Assembly: GCA_947574055.1 (NCBI GenBank) | Contig: CANPIC010000002.1 | Span: 106,731 to 170,730 of the forward strand | Origin: an uncultured bacterium | GTDB lineage: Bacteria; Bacillota; Clostridia; Lachnospirales; Lachnospiraceae | Reading direction: 5' to 3' | DNA length: 64,000 nt | In this document: in pieces, positions 9,320-19,600 of the stretch | Position numbering within the stretch: the first letter of the stretch is position 1 | Layout: every line of letters begins with the position of its first letter | Position numbers and translations under genes: made by a program | Notes under the pieces: generated by a model | What the model saw: only the letters and a program-made list of their open reading frames with translations | Told to the model about the DNA's origin: nothing | Databases searched by the model: none

Positions 9320-9397
9320 CCATTGCATCAGCCAGGCAATACTGTGCCCGCCGTTGTAACACAATCCCGTCAAAACTGCCTGCGGCAATGGTTTTTT
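9320..9397. other. Intergenic nested inverted repeat followed by T6 on the plus strand
   Basis: Outer arms CCATTGC (9320-9326) and GCAATGG (9385-9391) enclose inner arms CAGGCA (9333-9338) and TGCCTG (9377-9382). TTTTTT follows at 9392-9397 on the plus strand. It fills the gap between ygiQ and the SDR gene. Read on the plus strand it resembles a terminator, although the flanking genes are transcribed the other way. Confidence 0.45.
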
Positions 9398-9398
9398 G

Positions 9399-11411
9399 TT
9401 ATCTTTTTTTATGAATATTGCGGATGGTCTTTTTCTTTTTATCTGTCCGCCGCTTATCCGGTGTATAGTTTTCGCCCCCGCCCCTGGCCGGTCTTTGGCT
9501 TCTCTTGCCTATCTCCTTAGCCTGCGGGCTCTTTCGTTCTGTCTTTGTGCCTGTCATCCGTTTTGCCGTATCTTTACCGTTTTTTTGTCCCGCTCCCTCT
9601 TTTTGCGGACGGATGAGACAGCCCGGGTGATAGCCAATCAGATCTTCGCGGCCTGTCAGCCTCAGCGCCTCTTCCACCAACGCTCTGTTCTGCGGATTCC
9701 GGTACTGGATCAGTGCCCGTTGCATGGCCTTTTCATGGGGATTTCGGCAGACATATACGGGTTGTCCGTTCCGGGGATCCATGCCCGTCGCATACATGAC
9801 AGTGGACACGGTTGAAGGCGTGGGATAAAAATCCTGTACCTGCTCCGGTGCGTGTCCCTCATCCCGCAGATATTCCGCCAGCGCCACGGCTTCCCGTAAA
9901 GTGGAACCCGGATGGGACGACATCAGATAGGGCACAAGGAACTGCTTTTTTCCAAGTTGTTGGTTCAGCTGCCGGTACCTGGCAGCAAAGGCTTCATATA
10001 CTTTGTGTTTTGGCTTGCCCATCCGGGCAAGGACAGCGTCGCAGATATGCTCCGGCGCTACTTTTAGCTGCCCGCTGATATGATGCTCCACCAGTTCGCG
10101 GAAAAAAGTATCATCCGCATCGGCCATCAGATAATCAAAACGGAGCCCGGAACGGATAAAGACTTTCTTCACCCCCGGCAATGCTCGCAGACGCCGCAGC
10201 AAAGCCAGATAATCCCCGTGATCCGCCCGCAGTCCGGGACAGACAGACGGGTACAGGCACTGTCTGTCTTTACAGACGCCTGCGCTGAGCTGCTTTTCGC
10301 AGGACGGCGCGCGGAAATTGGCAGTGGGTCCTCCCACGTCATGGATATAACCTTTGAAGGCGGGATCTTTTATCATGGACTCCGCCTCCCGGCACAGGGA
10401 ATCATGGCTCCTGGCCTGGATGATTCTGCCCTGATGAAAGGTAAGCGCGCAGAAACTACAGCCGCCAAAGCACCCTCTGCTGCTGGTCAGGGAGAAACGA
10501 ACTTCGCGGATGGCCGGCACACCACCGGCCTGCTCATAGGAGGGATGGTACGTGCGCATATAGGGAAATTCATAGATATCATCCATTTCCTGCATGGTAA
10601 GAGGCGGCGGGGGCGGATTCTGTACCACATATATGCCGCCGGGATATTCCTCTGTCAGCGTATGACCGGTGAACGGATCAGTGTTTTCATACTGAATGGC
10701 AAAACTTTCCGCATACCGGCGCTTCTCTGCCGTCATCTCCGCAAAAGAGGGAAGGGAGATCCCGTCATAGACACCGGAGATATCCCTTGTCCGGTAGACG
10801 GTCCCGGGGATAAAGCAAAGATCCGCTGCCGACAGGCCGCTCTCCAGAGCATCGGCTATGGCAAGAATGGATCTCTCACCCATGCCATAAGAGATCAGAT
10901 CCGCCTGGGAATCCAGCAAAACGGAGCGCTTCAGAGAATCGGACCAGTAATCGTAATGGGCCAGGCGCCGCAGGCTGGCTTCTATACCGCCCAGTATCAC
11001 CGGTATCTTGCCATATTTGCGCCGGATCAGATTGCCATAGACAACTGCCGCATGGTCGGGACGCCTGCCCACTTCTCCACCGGGACTGTAGGCATCACTT
11101 TCCCGCAGCCTTCCCGATACATAGTAATGGTTTACCATCGAATCCATATTGCCGGCACTTACGAGAAATCCCAGCCTTGGTCTGCCAAATACAGCCACGC
11201 TCTCCGCATCTTTCCAGTCGGGCTGGGCGATTATACCCACCCGGTAGCCATGGGCTTCCAGCAGTCTGGTGATGATGGCATGGCCAAACGAGGGATGATC
11301 CACATAAGCATCCCCCGAGACATAGACAAAATCCACACCATCCCATCCGCGCGCCCGCATCTCTTCCGCTGTAACGGGTAAAAATCCGCCGTTTACTTTC
11401 GCATCTCCCAT
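9399..11411 (-). CDS. YgiQ-family radical SAM protein
   Basis: A large radical SAM protein (670 residues) of the UPF0313/YgiQ family, whose reaction is not settled. The N-terminal domain FLPVTAEEMRARGWDGVDFV with GDAYVDHPSFGHAII is diagnostic. The 4Fe-4S site is CFGGCSFCAL near residue 315, followed by the DVGGPTANF segment and VAPEHICDAVLARMGKP. The C-terminal 60 residues are very basic and low in complexity (Lys/Arg/Gly), perhaps nucleic-acid binding. The start at 11411 is supported by the conserved N-terminus, though the purine-rich site sits close to it. It is 40 bp downstream of the HAD gene. Confidence 0.92.
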   Translation of the reverse strand: MGDAKVNGGFLPVTAEEMRARGWDGVDFVYVSGDAYVDHPSFGHAIITRLLEAHGYRVGIIAQPDWKDAESVAVFGRPRLGFLVSAGNMDSMVNHYYVSGRLRESDAYSPGGEVGRRPDHAAVVYGNLIRRKYGKIPVILGGIEASLRRLAHYDYWSDSLKRSVLLDSQADLISYGMGERSILAIADALESGLSAADLCFIPGTVYRTRDISGVYDGISLPSFAEMTAEKRRYAESFAIQYENTDPFTGHTLTEEYPGGIYVVQNPPPPPLTMQEMDDIYEFPYMRTYHPSYEQAGGVPAIREVRFSLTSSRGCFGGCSFCALTFHQGRIIQARSHDSLCREAESMIKDPAFKGYIHDVGGPTANFRAPSCEKQLSAGVCKDRQCLYPSVCPGLRADHGDYLALLRRLRALPGVKKVFIRSGLRFDYLMADADDTFFRELVEHHISGQLKVAPEHICDAVLARMGKPKHKVYEAFAARYRQLNQQLGKKQFLVPYLMSSHPGSTLREAVALAEYLRDEGHAPEQVQDFYPTPSTVSTVMYATGMDPRNGQPVYVCRNPHEKAMQRALIQYRNPQNRALVEEALRLTGREDLIGYHPGCLIRPQKEGAGQKNGKDTAKRMTGTKTERKSPQAKEIGKRSQRPARGGGENYTPDKRRTDKKKKTIRNIHKKR

Positions 11412-11451
11412 GCCCTTTTCCGTCCTGTTCCCGGCATAAACCGGCTTCCTG

Positions 11452-12111
11452 TCACCGTTCTCTGACTTCCCGGATCTCTGTAAAATCCTTTATGTAATAA
11501 TGGGCCAGTCTGCGTTTTTCCGCCTCCTGATAGGCGGAATAGGCGTCGTCGACCGCACAGACCTCCATTCCGGCTGCCCTGCCTGCCAAAATCCCCGGCA
11601 CGATATCCTCAAATACCAGACAGTCCGCAGGGGCAACCCCCAGCTGCTGTGCGGTCATCAGATAAATATCCGGCGCCGGTTTCCCCTTTTTGGCATCGCA
11701 GGCCGTCATAATACAGGAAAAGTATCCGGCCACGCCCCGCTCCTCCATCGTCATATTGACAATTTCCCGGGAATTGCTGGTGGCAATGCCGAGTCTGATG
11801 TCCTGTGTCCGGCAATAGTCCAGCAGTTCCCGGGCACCGGGTTTTAGCATTACTTTCGTGCGGTATTTGTCCCAGGCCATCCGGTTCCAGTCATCTCTGA
11901 TCTGCTCCACACTACATTCCAGAGAAAACCGTTCTTTGAAATAAACTGCCGTCTCTGTAAAACTCATCCCGCCAATACAGTGCTGCAGATCATCCGGAAT
12001 CTCCAGTCCGAAACGGCCCAGATACTCAATATCAATGTCTTTCCATACCCACATGGAATCCACAAGTGATCCGTCCATATCAAAAATAACGGCTTTTTTA
12101 TTTTGCAGCAT
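11452..12111 (-). CDS. HAD-superfamily phosphatase, beta-phosphoglucomutase-like
   Basis: A 219-residue HAD subfamily IA hydrolase. Motif I is FDMDGSLVDS (both Asp present), motif II is IATSNSRE, the Lys of motif III lies in DAKKGKPAPDIYL, and motif IV is VFEDIVPGILAGRAAGM. A helical cap sits between motifs I and II (about 15-85). It probably dephosphorylates a small sugar phosphate or related metabolite; the substrate cannot be deduced. GAGGAG precedes ATG 12111. The start overlaps the end of the upstream pseudouridine synthase gene by 14 bp. Confidence 0.9.
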   Translation of the reverse strand: MLQNKKAVIFDMDGSLVDSMWVWKDIDIEYLGRFGLEIPDDLQHCIGGMSFTETAVYFKERFSLECSVEQIRDDWNRMAWDKYRTKVMLKPGARELLDYCRTQDIRLGIATSNSREIVNMTMEERGVAGYFSCIMTACDAKKGKPAPDIYLMTAQQLGVAPADCLVFEDIVPGILAGRAAGMEVCAVDDAYSAYQEAEKRRLAHYYIKDFTEIREVRER

Positions 12112-12862
12112 GCTGATTCTCCTCTTTTGCTTCCGGCCCTGCCGGTACTTTCAGGCCAGTCAGTCGCAGCAGTCCGTCCACTTCTTCGGTGGAGAGAGGC
12201 CGGTACGCTCCGGGGGCAAGACTTTCGTCCAGCAACAGTGTCCCCATGGAAAGTCGCCGCAGCGACAGCACACGGCAATCTACCGCAGCAAACATACGTT
12301 TGACCTGATGATATTTCCCTTCTGTAATCGTAAGCAGCGCCTCCAGGCGTGCTTTGTCCCTCCATGCAAAAACGGCCGGCGCAGTCAGTTTTGCCTCACC
12401 GATATCCAGACCGCGTTCCAGCATCTTTTGCTGCTCCGGCGACGGTTCCCGGGACAGCACTGCCAGATATTGTTTGGGCACTGCTCTGGCGGGCGATAAG
12501 AGTCTGTGCGCCAGTACGCCGTCGTTGGTCATAAGCAGCAGCCCCTCCGTATCTTTATCCAGCCGTCCCACCGGAAAGAGATCCCGCCGCCCGGTATCCT
12601 TTAGCAGTTCCATCACTGTCTGCTCTCTCTCATCGCTCGTGGCAGAGAGATAACCATCCGGTTTGTTGAGCATGAAATAAACCATCTTCTGAAACCCCAC
12701 TGCCTGGCCCCGGCAGATCACCTCACAGCACATTTCCTCAATATGACGCCCGCAGTCGGTCTCTGTCTGCCCGTCCACTGTCACCTGACCTTTGCGGATA
12801 TATTCTTTCACCTGACTCCGGCTGCCCATACCGGCCTGCGTCAGATATTTGTCCAGACGCAT
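12098..12862 (-). CDS. RsuA/RluB/RluF-family pseudouridine synthase
   Basis: Makes pseudouridine in 16S or 23S rRNA. The S4 domain is MRLDKYLTQAGMGSRSQVKE at the N-terminus, followed by a catalytic domain with FPVGRLDKDTEGLLL (catalytic Asp) and LTITEGKYHQVKRMFAAV, typical of this branch. The longer reading frame begins at 12901, but ATG 12862 has a strong GGAGGTG eight bases upstream and begins exactly at the S4 domain, so it was chosen (254 residues). A membrane protein gene is transcribed away from it, starting at 12883 or shortly after. Confidence 0.92.
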   Translation of the reverse strand: MRLDKYLTQAGMGSRSQVKEYIRKGQVTVDGQTETDCGRHIEEMCCEVICRGQAVGFQKMVYFMLNKPDGYLSATSDEREQTVMELLKDTGRRDLFPVGRLDKDTEGLLLMTNDGVLAHRLLSPARAVPKQYLAVLSREPSPEQQKMLERGLDIGEAKLTAPAVFAWRDKARLEALLTITEGKYHQVKRMFAAVDCRVLSLRRLSMGTLLLDESLAPGAYRPLSTEEVDGLLRLTGLKVPAGPEAKEENQHAAK

Positions 12863-12882
12863 GAATCCACCTCCCGGCACAT

Positions 12883-13857
12883 ATGTATGAGTATACAACA
12901 TTTTTTCTTTTCTGGGTGAAAATCTTGAAAAAATTTATAAAAAAATCAGGTTTGCTCCTTTTCTTTGTCTGTATGACGGCAGCGATCCTCTGCTACCCGC
13001 AAACGGCCCTCTCCTATGCTTTTACCGGGCTGGATGCCTGGTTTCGTAAAATGATCCCCACCCTGTTTCCTTTTATGGTATTGTCGGGGATGATGATTCT
13101 TCTGCAGATTTCAGACCGTTTTGCCTCTTTTTTCCGCCCGCTGCTCTATCCCCTGTTTCGGGTAAACAATCACTGCCTGTACGGCATAGTCATCGGCTTT
13201 TTATGCGGTTTTCCCATGGGTTCCAGAATCGCCGGGGATATGTACCGCCTGGGGCAGATCAGCAAAAAGGAAGCGGAGTTTCTGCTTGCTTTCTGCAATA
13301 ATATCGGGCCTGTCTTTTTCACTGGCTTTGTCATGGCTTTCCTTCCGGTCAGGATACCGGTATGGGTTTATCTGACAGGGATGTATGGTATCCCGCTCTG
13401 CTATGGCCTCTTTTTGCGGTACGTCTTTTATGGCAACCAGATTACCTGCCATGAAAGACCCCGTCAGACACAGAAACCTCCCACTTTTGCAGCTGCTCTT
13501 GATGCCTCTGTCTCATCGGGCATCCGCAGCATTACAAAACTGGGAGGCTATATGATATTTTTTAATCTGCTCAATATTCTGCCGCGGCTTTGTTTTGATC
13601 ATCTGCCCGCCCCATACCAGGTGATGCAGGCGCCCGTCTGTCTGCTGCTGGAAATTACCGGAGGTATCACCATGACCGGAACGGGGCATCCGCTGATCAT
13701 CCTTGTGATGCTGCCGTTTGGGGGCCTGTCCTGTATCGCACAGACATATGCCATGGTGGGAGATACAGACCTGTCCATGCCGTCTTATGTGATACACAAA
13801 ATCGCCCAGAGTGCACTGGCACTGGGATATTATGGGGTGATGCTGGCACGGTTTTGA
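12883..13857 (+). CDS. Nucleoside-recognition (Gate) domain integral membrane protein, YlbJ-like
   Basis: A multi-pass membrane protein of 324 residues. The motif GFLCGFPMGSRIAGDMY near 105-122, inside a run of hydrophobic helices, matches the Gate/nucleoside-recognition domain shared by the sporulation proteins YlbJ and SpmA/B and by some transporters. The protein is shorter than YlbJ (about 400). The start is uncertain: ATG 12883 has no good ribosome site, whereas TTG 12925 follows GGGTGAAAATC. It is one of few plus-strand genes here and ends 7 bp before the stop of the convergent coiled-coil gene. A role in sporulation or solute passage is only a guess. Confidence 0.8.
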   Translation: MYEYTTFFLFWVKILKKFIKKSGLLLFFVCMTAAILCYPQTALSYAFTGLDAWFRKMIPTLFPFMVLSGMMILLQISDRFASFFRPLLYPLFRVNNHCLYGIVIGFLCGFPMGSRIAGDMYRLGQISKKEAEFLLAFCNNIGPVFFTGFVMAFLPVRIPVWVYLTGMYGIPLCYGLFLRYVFYGNQITCHERPRQTQKPPTFAAALDASVSSGIRSITKLGGYMIFFNLLNILPRLCFDHLPAPYQVMQAPVCLLLEITGGITMTGTGHPLIILVMLPFGGLSCIAQTYAMVGDTDLSMPSYVIHKIAQSALALGYYGVMLARF

Positions 13858-13864
13858 GCCGTCT

Positions 13865-14653
13865 CTATGTCATCACATCAAAACTGCCGCCTTCTATGAT
13901 AAGCGGTTCTTCCGGCGCCAGGGGAACCGGCATTTCCACACCGGAAAGTTGCAAAGATACGCCGCTGGCCACTTCCCGTCTGTCACGCTCAAGTTTGGAA
14001 AAAAAGGCTTTCAGGTATTTCATGTCCGCTTCGGCGATTTCTCGCAGTTCGTCCGCCCGGTGTTTTTTCTTCATCAGTTCCAGATCGGCGGGGTCAAGAT
14101 TCGTACCTGCGGTAATCCCATACAGGTCTTCCAGTCCGTCCTGGCTTTCCATTTCTTCCAGAAGATTTTGCAATTCCTGCATCAGTTCTTTCATTTTCTC
14201 ACCGCTGAGCCCGAGATCTTCCGGCAGAATCATATCGCCTGCATCCGTTTTTTCCTCTTCTCCTTCCAGTTCTGCTTCGCAGATATTCTCTCCTTTCTGT
14301 TTTGCAGAGCGTTCCTCTTCCTCCAGATGCTTCATTCTTTTTTTTGCAATACGAACCATCTGTTCCGCATGCAGGATGGCACTTTCCAGTTCCTGATCGT
14401 CATATACCCCGCATTTTAACTGCCTGCGGAGTATGGCCGCTTTACTGCGGGCCCGCACGGCCACCTGTTTGGCACTCGTACAGGTCTTGGCCCGCAAAAT
14501 CTGTCCCGATATTTCCTTGAAATTATAATTGAGCCGTTTTACTTTTTTCTTTTCCGGCTTAGAAAAGCTGATTGTCGCTGCCACAGATCCGTCCGGGTTT
14601 TTCAGCATAATCTTCCTGGGGCCGGGAGGTCTCATACCGATTGCAATACCCAT
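13865..14653 (-). CDS. Hypothetical charged coiled-coil protein
   Basis: Not recognised. About 262 residues from ATG 14653, chosen because GGAGG lies eight bases upstream; the frame extends to 14668. It is rich in Glu, Lys and Leu, with heptad-like helices at about 85-130 and 155-245, and no signal peptide or membrane helix. A basic segment (about 30-80, many Lys/Arg/Ala) suggests nucleic-acid or membrane-surface contact. TATAAT on the minus strand at 14695-14700 may be a -10 box with a weak -35. The 160 bp to the upstream membrane protein contain nothing else recognised. Confidence 0.7.
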   Translation of the reverse strand: MGIAIGMRPPGPRKIMLKNPDGSVAATISFSKPEKKKVKRLNYNFKEISGQILRAKTCTSAKQVAVRARSKAAILRRQLKCGVYDDQELESAILHAEQMVRIAKKRMKHLEEEERSAKQKGENICEAELEGEEEKTDAGDMILPEDLGLSGEKMKELMQELQNLLEEMESQDGLEDLYGITAGTNLDPADLELMKKKHRADELREIAEADMKYLKAFFSKLERDRREVASGVSLQLSGVEMPVPLAPEEPLIIEGGSFDVMT

Positions 14654-14813
14654 ACCGTTATCCTCCATGATTCAGGTAATATTATGATTTGTTTATTATA
14701 TCGGTATTGCACTGGCAAAAGTGTATGCCGGCCGCCGCTCTTTCATAACAAAAATCCGTTGTCTGATAACCACGCCGCTGCCCCGTTATTTCCGGTATTG
14801 CATATCAGTCTCT

Positions 14814-15155
14814 TTATCGCTGATACAATCGAATCAGCCGATGATGATACCAGATCATAACAAAGATGGGCAGGATCGTTCCGCCTACTATGAAAATCAC
14901 ATACCATACCGAATTTGCCGCAACAAAAGTGCCCACAACATAGGAAAGCAGGATGGTAATTCCGTAACTAATCCACATCAGACCATGTTTTTTATTCCAC
15001 ATGGATACATCGGACAGTTCTTTCTCTTCAAAGGGCTTTTCACCGGAATAAAAGGCCACCGGTGTCTGGCTTCTGATCTGTGCTGCCCCGATTGTGGTCA
15101 TGATCAGCGCGACAAGCAAAAAAATCACAAAACAAATGATATCAATCACATCCAT
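14814..15155 (-). CDS. Small three-helix membrane protein, unknown function
   Basis: 113 residues with hydrophobic helices at about 4-25, 58-80 and 82-103. Between the first two is a soluble loop with SGEKPFEEKELSDVSMWNKK, which looks like a conserved surface patch. AGAGAGG precedes ATG 15155, only 15 bp after the stop of the cohesin-like gene, so it is probably transcribed with the M60/cohesin-like pair. It resembles the small membrane proteins placed in families such as DUF3784, but this was not confirmed. The function is unknown. Confidence 0.72.
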   Translation of the reverse strand: MDVIDIICFVIFLLVALIMTTIGAAQIRSQTPVAFYSGEKPFEEKELSDVSMWNKKHGLMWISYGITILLSYVVGTFVAANSVWYVIFIVGGTILPIFVMIWYHHRLIRLYQR

Positions 15156-15169
15156 CTTTTTTCCTCTCT

Positions 15170-16522
15170 TTAATGCTTTCTTTTCCTGCCTTTTTTCCTC
15201 TGGTGTGCTTTCTTCTTTACTGCTTCTTTCTTACGTTTCAGTATCAGCGCCATACATATGGCTGCTGCCAGAACCGCGATTACCACGGCGATAAGTATGC
15301 CTGGCATTCCTTCGTCCCCTTCTTTTTGATCGGAAACCAGCCCTCCATTTTCCTGATCGAACAGAATTTTGTCCGGGTTTTGTCCGGATTCTTCCGACGC
15401 ATCTGCAAGATCTGATGCTTCTGTCATCAGACTGTCACTGCCTTTGTTATCATTTCCCTGATCCGAGATCTGTATGCCTGACGGGCCATTCTCGGGCGAG
15501 ATCACCGACACCTTTTTCTGGCTTTTGGCACTGTTTGCCGATGTACCTGTCGTTCCACCCGTGGTATCTGCTCCTGCCAGTCCTGCTCCCGGTATCACCC
15601 CTGCCGGATTAGAAACTTCCGGCTGGCCAAAATCCACCGGCTTTTGCTCTTTTTCCTCGTTTCGGACTACCGGGGAAGAAACTTTTTTCGAACTCGAGGA
15701 ATCGCTTACAAAGCGGGTGGTTTCATCATACAATCCCTCTTTTACAGGATCATCGCTTCCGGTATTCTGCTCTTTGTCGCCGGTATCTCCTTCATCAGCC
15801 GGATGGAGGAGGCATCCATAGAGTGTGGATGCCATTGCATCAATCTCATCCTGTGTGGCGCTGCCGCTCTGAAGCAGTTCTTTGGCCTTGCGGATGGCTT
15901 CCTGCAGACGCTCCCACTGTTCTTTTGTATACGCATCCTGCTTTTGCTGCGCCGCCTGCTCCAGATATTCTTCCAGTGCCTGGGTGGAATTGCCATAGAC
16001 TACGCCCGCCCCCACCTGCATCTCGATATCCGGTGAAATACGGGTCACTTCCGGTTTCTTGCTTCCATAGGAACTGTTTGCTGTCCTAAATGAATCTTTT
16101 TCATAGCCGATCTGTATGCTGAGCGTATCGGAAGGATCTTTGGGTGTCACTTCCACATATCCCAGCTGCAGTTCTCCGGATGCCTCAAACAATGCCCGGG
16201 CAGATGCGGCGTAGATCTCCAGTTTTCCGTTCTGGTAACGGACATCATGTTCCGTATTCTCAAGTGCCGGGGAAAACGCAAATTCCACCTGCACCAGATC
16301 TGTGTTATCCGCCGCTGCTTCTTTTACCTGTATATGCAAAGTAAGGGAAACAGCGGTAATATCCTCTTCCTTTGCATCTGTCATGCTTACCGAGACGGCG
16401 GCGCGGCCTGCTTCCTGACGCAGTGTCACCCCGTCCTGATCCGCTGCCAGAGCCTGCAGCGGGACTAGCATCCCTATCATTGCCGTCAATAACAAATTTC
16501 TCTTTATTCTGAATCGTTTCAC
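15170..16522 (-). CDS. Membrane-anchored surface protein with cohesin-like and FIVAR domains
   Basis: 450 residues starting at GTG 16522 (AGGAG five bases upstream). Residues 1-26 form a signal peptide ending ALAA. About 30-185 is a beta-rich domain with VQVEFAFSP, GKLEIYAA and GELQLGYVEVTP, which resembles cohesin modules. About 190-245 is a helical FIVAR-type domain (YTKEQWERLQEAIRKAKELL). A Ser/Asp/Gly-rich stalk runs to about 400, then one membrane helix (about 408-430) and a strongly basic tail. No LPXTG is seen, so anchoring is by the helix. It lies 110 bp downstream of the giant M60 protease, which carries a dockerin-like segment. The two could dock on each other; the cohesin call is by pattern only. 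Confidence 0.75.
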   Translation of the reverse strand: MKRFRIKRNLLLTAMIGMLVPLQALAADQDGVTLRQEAGRAAVSVSMTDAKEEDITAVSLTLHIQVKEAAADNTDLVQVEFAFSPALENTEHDVRYQNGKLEIYAASARALFEASGELQLGYVEVTPKDPSDTLSIQIGYEKDSFRTANSSYGSKKPEVTRISPDIEMQVGAGVVYGNSTQALEEYLEQAAQQKQDAYTKEQWERLQEAIRKAKELLQSGSATQDEIDAMASTLYGCLLHPADEGDTGDKEQNTGSDDPVKEGLYDETTRFVSDSSSSKKVSSPVVRNEEKEQKPVDFGQPEVSNPAGVIPGAGLAGADTTGGTTGTSANSAKSQKKVSVISPENGPSGIQISDQGNDNKGSDSLMTEASDLADASEESGQNPDKILFDQENGGLVSDQKEGDEGMPGILIAVVIAVLAAAICMALILKRKKEAVKKKAHQRKKGRKRKH

Positions 16523-16632
16523 GTCTTCTCCTGCCTACGCCGCATCAGCGGCCTTTTCTGCATTTTTTCCGGGGCGGCGCAGGCTGCCTTTTCCTGCTCT
16601 CGCCCCGGGTCATCTGTATTTTTACACTCTTT

Positions 16633-19600
16633 TTATTGCTGCCCTGTACCTGCCTCTTTTTCCAGTGTGATGCCGCCCGGCTTTGCCGGAACCTGCAAAG
16701 GCAGGGTATCGCTGACAATGCGTTGTCCTTCATTTGTCAGTGCATTGTCTACCCGGTACAGGGAAGCCCGTACTTTTCCGGTAAAGGAAGGAACATTCCC
16801 TTCTTCGTCAGGCTCGATCCAGTAGATCCAGATACCATCGCTTACTTCACCGAGCAGGCCGTTTTCCGGCACTTTAGCCAGAATGATCTGCTCCGCCTTC
16901 AGGACACCTTCTTCATCCACACCGCCGATCACGGCGCCTTCTGCATCATAGAGCATAACCACATTGTAGGCCGGATTCCCTTTATATCTGCCCATAAAGA
17001 CAAGAGAATCAGCGGGAATTTTCTTTTCCTGGCCGTCTTTTTGTTCGTAGACATAGTCTTCCAGAAGAATCCCCACAGCGCCTTTTTCGGCGTCTTCACC
17101 GACACCAAAGGAAATATTGTCGCCCGACGGCCCCAGGAGGTCGATCTCTGTCATGCTCATGCCGGTCTGTCCCACAGCCGTCAGTCTCACATAAGCCGCA
17201 TCGTAAGTGCAGACCCATGGATCATGGCTGTCATTTTCAAAGTAGACCGTCTGACTGCCTGACGCGGTATTGAAGCTGCCTTCTTTTACCGTCGTCCAGC
17301 TGTTGCCGTCCATACTGATCTGAATCCGGTAACGGCCGGGCACTGCTTTGGAAGAGGAGGTGAGTTTCAGGCCGCATACCGGCAATACTTGATTCATCCG
17401 CACCTCAAGGAAGGCATCCTCTCCCGATGTACTGCCTTGATAAAGATCGCCTTTATAATTGTTGTCAATGACCTTGTAAATGCCGGGAAGTGTCTCCGGT
17501 TCGCACGGCAGCTCTTCCGTGGCTGTCTCTTTTTTATCACTGTCGGAAGTCATGTTTGTGACAATGCTCCACATGGATTTATCATGACTGCCGTCATGGG
17601 ATATTTTAACATTGCCAATCTTCTCGGGATTGGAACGATACCCGAATTTGTCCACGGCTGTCACCTCATAGGTCAGCACACGGTTGTTGATGGTTGACAC
17701 AAAGTCTGAATAAGTGGTCTCTGTGGTAAAGCCCACCACCTGCCGCACCGGTTTGCCGTCTTCATACTGATATCTTGCGATCTCATAGCCGAGTATCACA
17801 TTCGGATCGGCTTTGCAGGTAAACGACATCTTCACTTCGTTGGGAGTGGCCTCTTCGGTGTACAACTGCTGCTCCAGTTCGATGACGTCCTTTCCCTGGA
17901 TGTTCCCGGAAGTACCATGCTGTATTTCATAAACTCTGGCATCGTCTGTCAGATAGTACAGCGCCCGCTCTTCTTTGGCAAACTGCCCCGCATAACGGAG
18001 CGTTTCCGTATCAGGAAGCAGTCCCCAGCGAAGGAAAAATTCCGTCAGATCTTTTTCCGCTGCCGCGCAGGAAAGGCGCATGAAGTTCTGATCTCTGTCG
18101 CCGTCCAGTTTCAGGCCGCCCGGTGCAAGGGAAGCATTTCTTGCATAACTGTCTACCCTTGCATAGAACAGATTGTTATGCTGCATTTCATAGCTGTCGT
18201 ACGTCTTATAATTGTAATCTCTGTCATATGCCAGATGAAGCTGCCAGTACATGGCAAGCTGGGTAAACACATTGGAAGCCCTGCCCACCGTGTTGGAAGT
18301 GACTTTTTTATACACATCCGGATACTTGAAACGGACGCTGTCATTGCTGTCTTTGGCAGCTGCCAGCAGGGCAAAGTAATTGTTCGTCACCTCTGCCAGG
18401 GCATAGCAACCCTGATTGATATTATGTCCGATCTCGTGGGCAATTCCCCACCCGAAGTATCTGCCGCTTATATATTTGCCGTTGTCTTCGGATACTACCG
18501 GGGAGGACGAAGCCAACCCCGGGACGGAACCCCATTCAATCCCGATATGATTTCCGGATGCATACATAAACGCTCCGGCAAACATCCGCATATAGCGGAT
18601 ATTCAGATGCCGTGAAGGCATACGGTCTGTCTCTGGCGCAGACGGATCAAAGCTGAGGCCTTTGTGGTGGTAGAATAGCTCCATCATTTCTTCCATGGCA
18701 CGCAGAGACGCATCCAGACGGCCGGCACGCTCCGATACGGAACCACTGCCCAGTCCGGCAAGGATCTGCTGCCCCGAAACAGACAGCATCATCTGATCCA
18801 GCACGATGTCTGTGGCCCCCAGGATGCAGTTCTGCTCCTCATAAGGGCGATTTACTTTGTTATCTTCCCCGGCACCCTCGTGAATTTCACGGTGCAGTGT
18901 TTTTTGGTTTTGTGTGTGGCTGTCCAGTTCTTTCACATAGGCACTGATCCTTGCGCTCCGCTCCTGCGGATCGGTCACACCATACAGATCCAGCACCGGC
19001 TCTCTCACACCGCCGCTGACTCTTACCGCATAAGTCTCATTTTCATTGTTTCCCGTATACTGGATATAGAGGGCACCGCCCCCTTCACAGGCCAGACTCT
19101 GAATAGAAGGTATGGTGATCTCGTTACGTCCTACCCGCAGTCCGCTCACCACGGATGCAAAAGCACCCGCTTCCGCATGATACTGGGTTGCCACCAGCTG
19201 CAGCGCTGCCGGGGCTCCGGTACGCAATTTGTCATGTCCCACATAGATCACGACCTGTTCCCCTTCATAGGCGGTGACGCCCAGTGGCTGCCAACCATTC
19301 AGACCGCTAAAGCCCAGATGACTGTCTCTGCCTGCGATCATCCCGGTATGAACCGTTACAATATCGCTGTATTCCTTACCCAGAAGCCCTCTGGCGTTAT
19401 CCAGTTCTTTTTGCAGGGCAGCTCTCTCCGGATGGTATTCCCCGCTTTTTTCATCCTTTGTATCCAGTCGTTTCTGCAGGGTATCAATCGTCGCCTGTTC
19501 GACATCTTCCCGCAGGGAAGTGTGGAGATCATCTGCATACAGAGCCATGATATCGTCTTCCAGACTGTCATAACGATAGAAATTGACTTCCGAAATCACG

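Noticed and set aside
10080..11381. 433-residue open frame on the plus strand
   Set aside because: Antisense to ygiQ; no recognisable domain or start signal.
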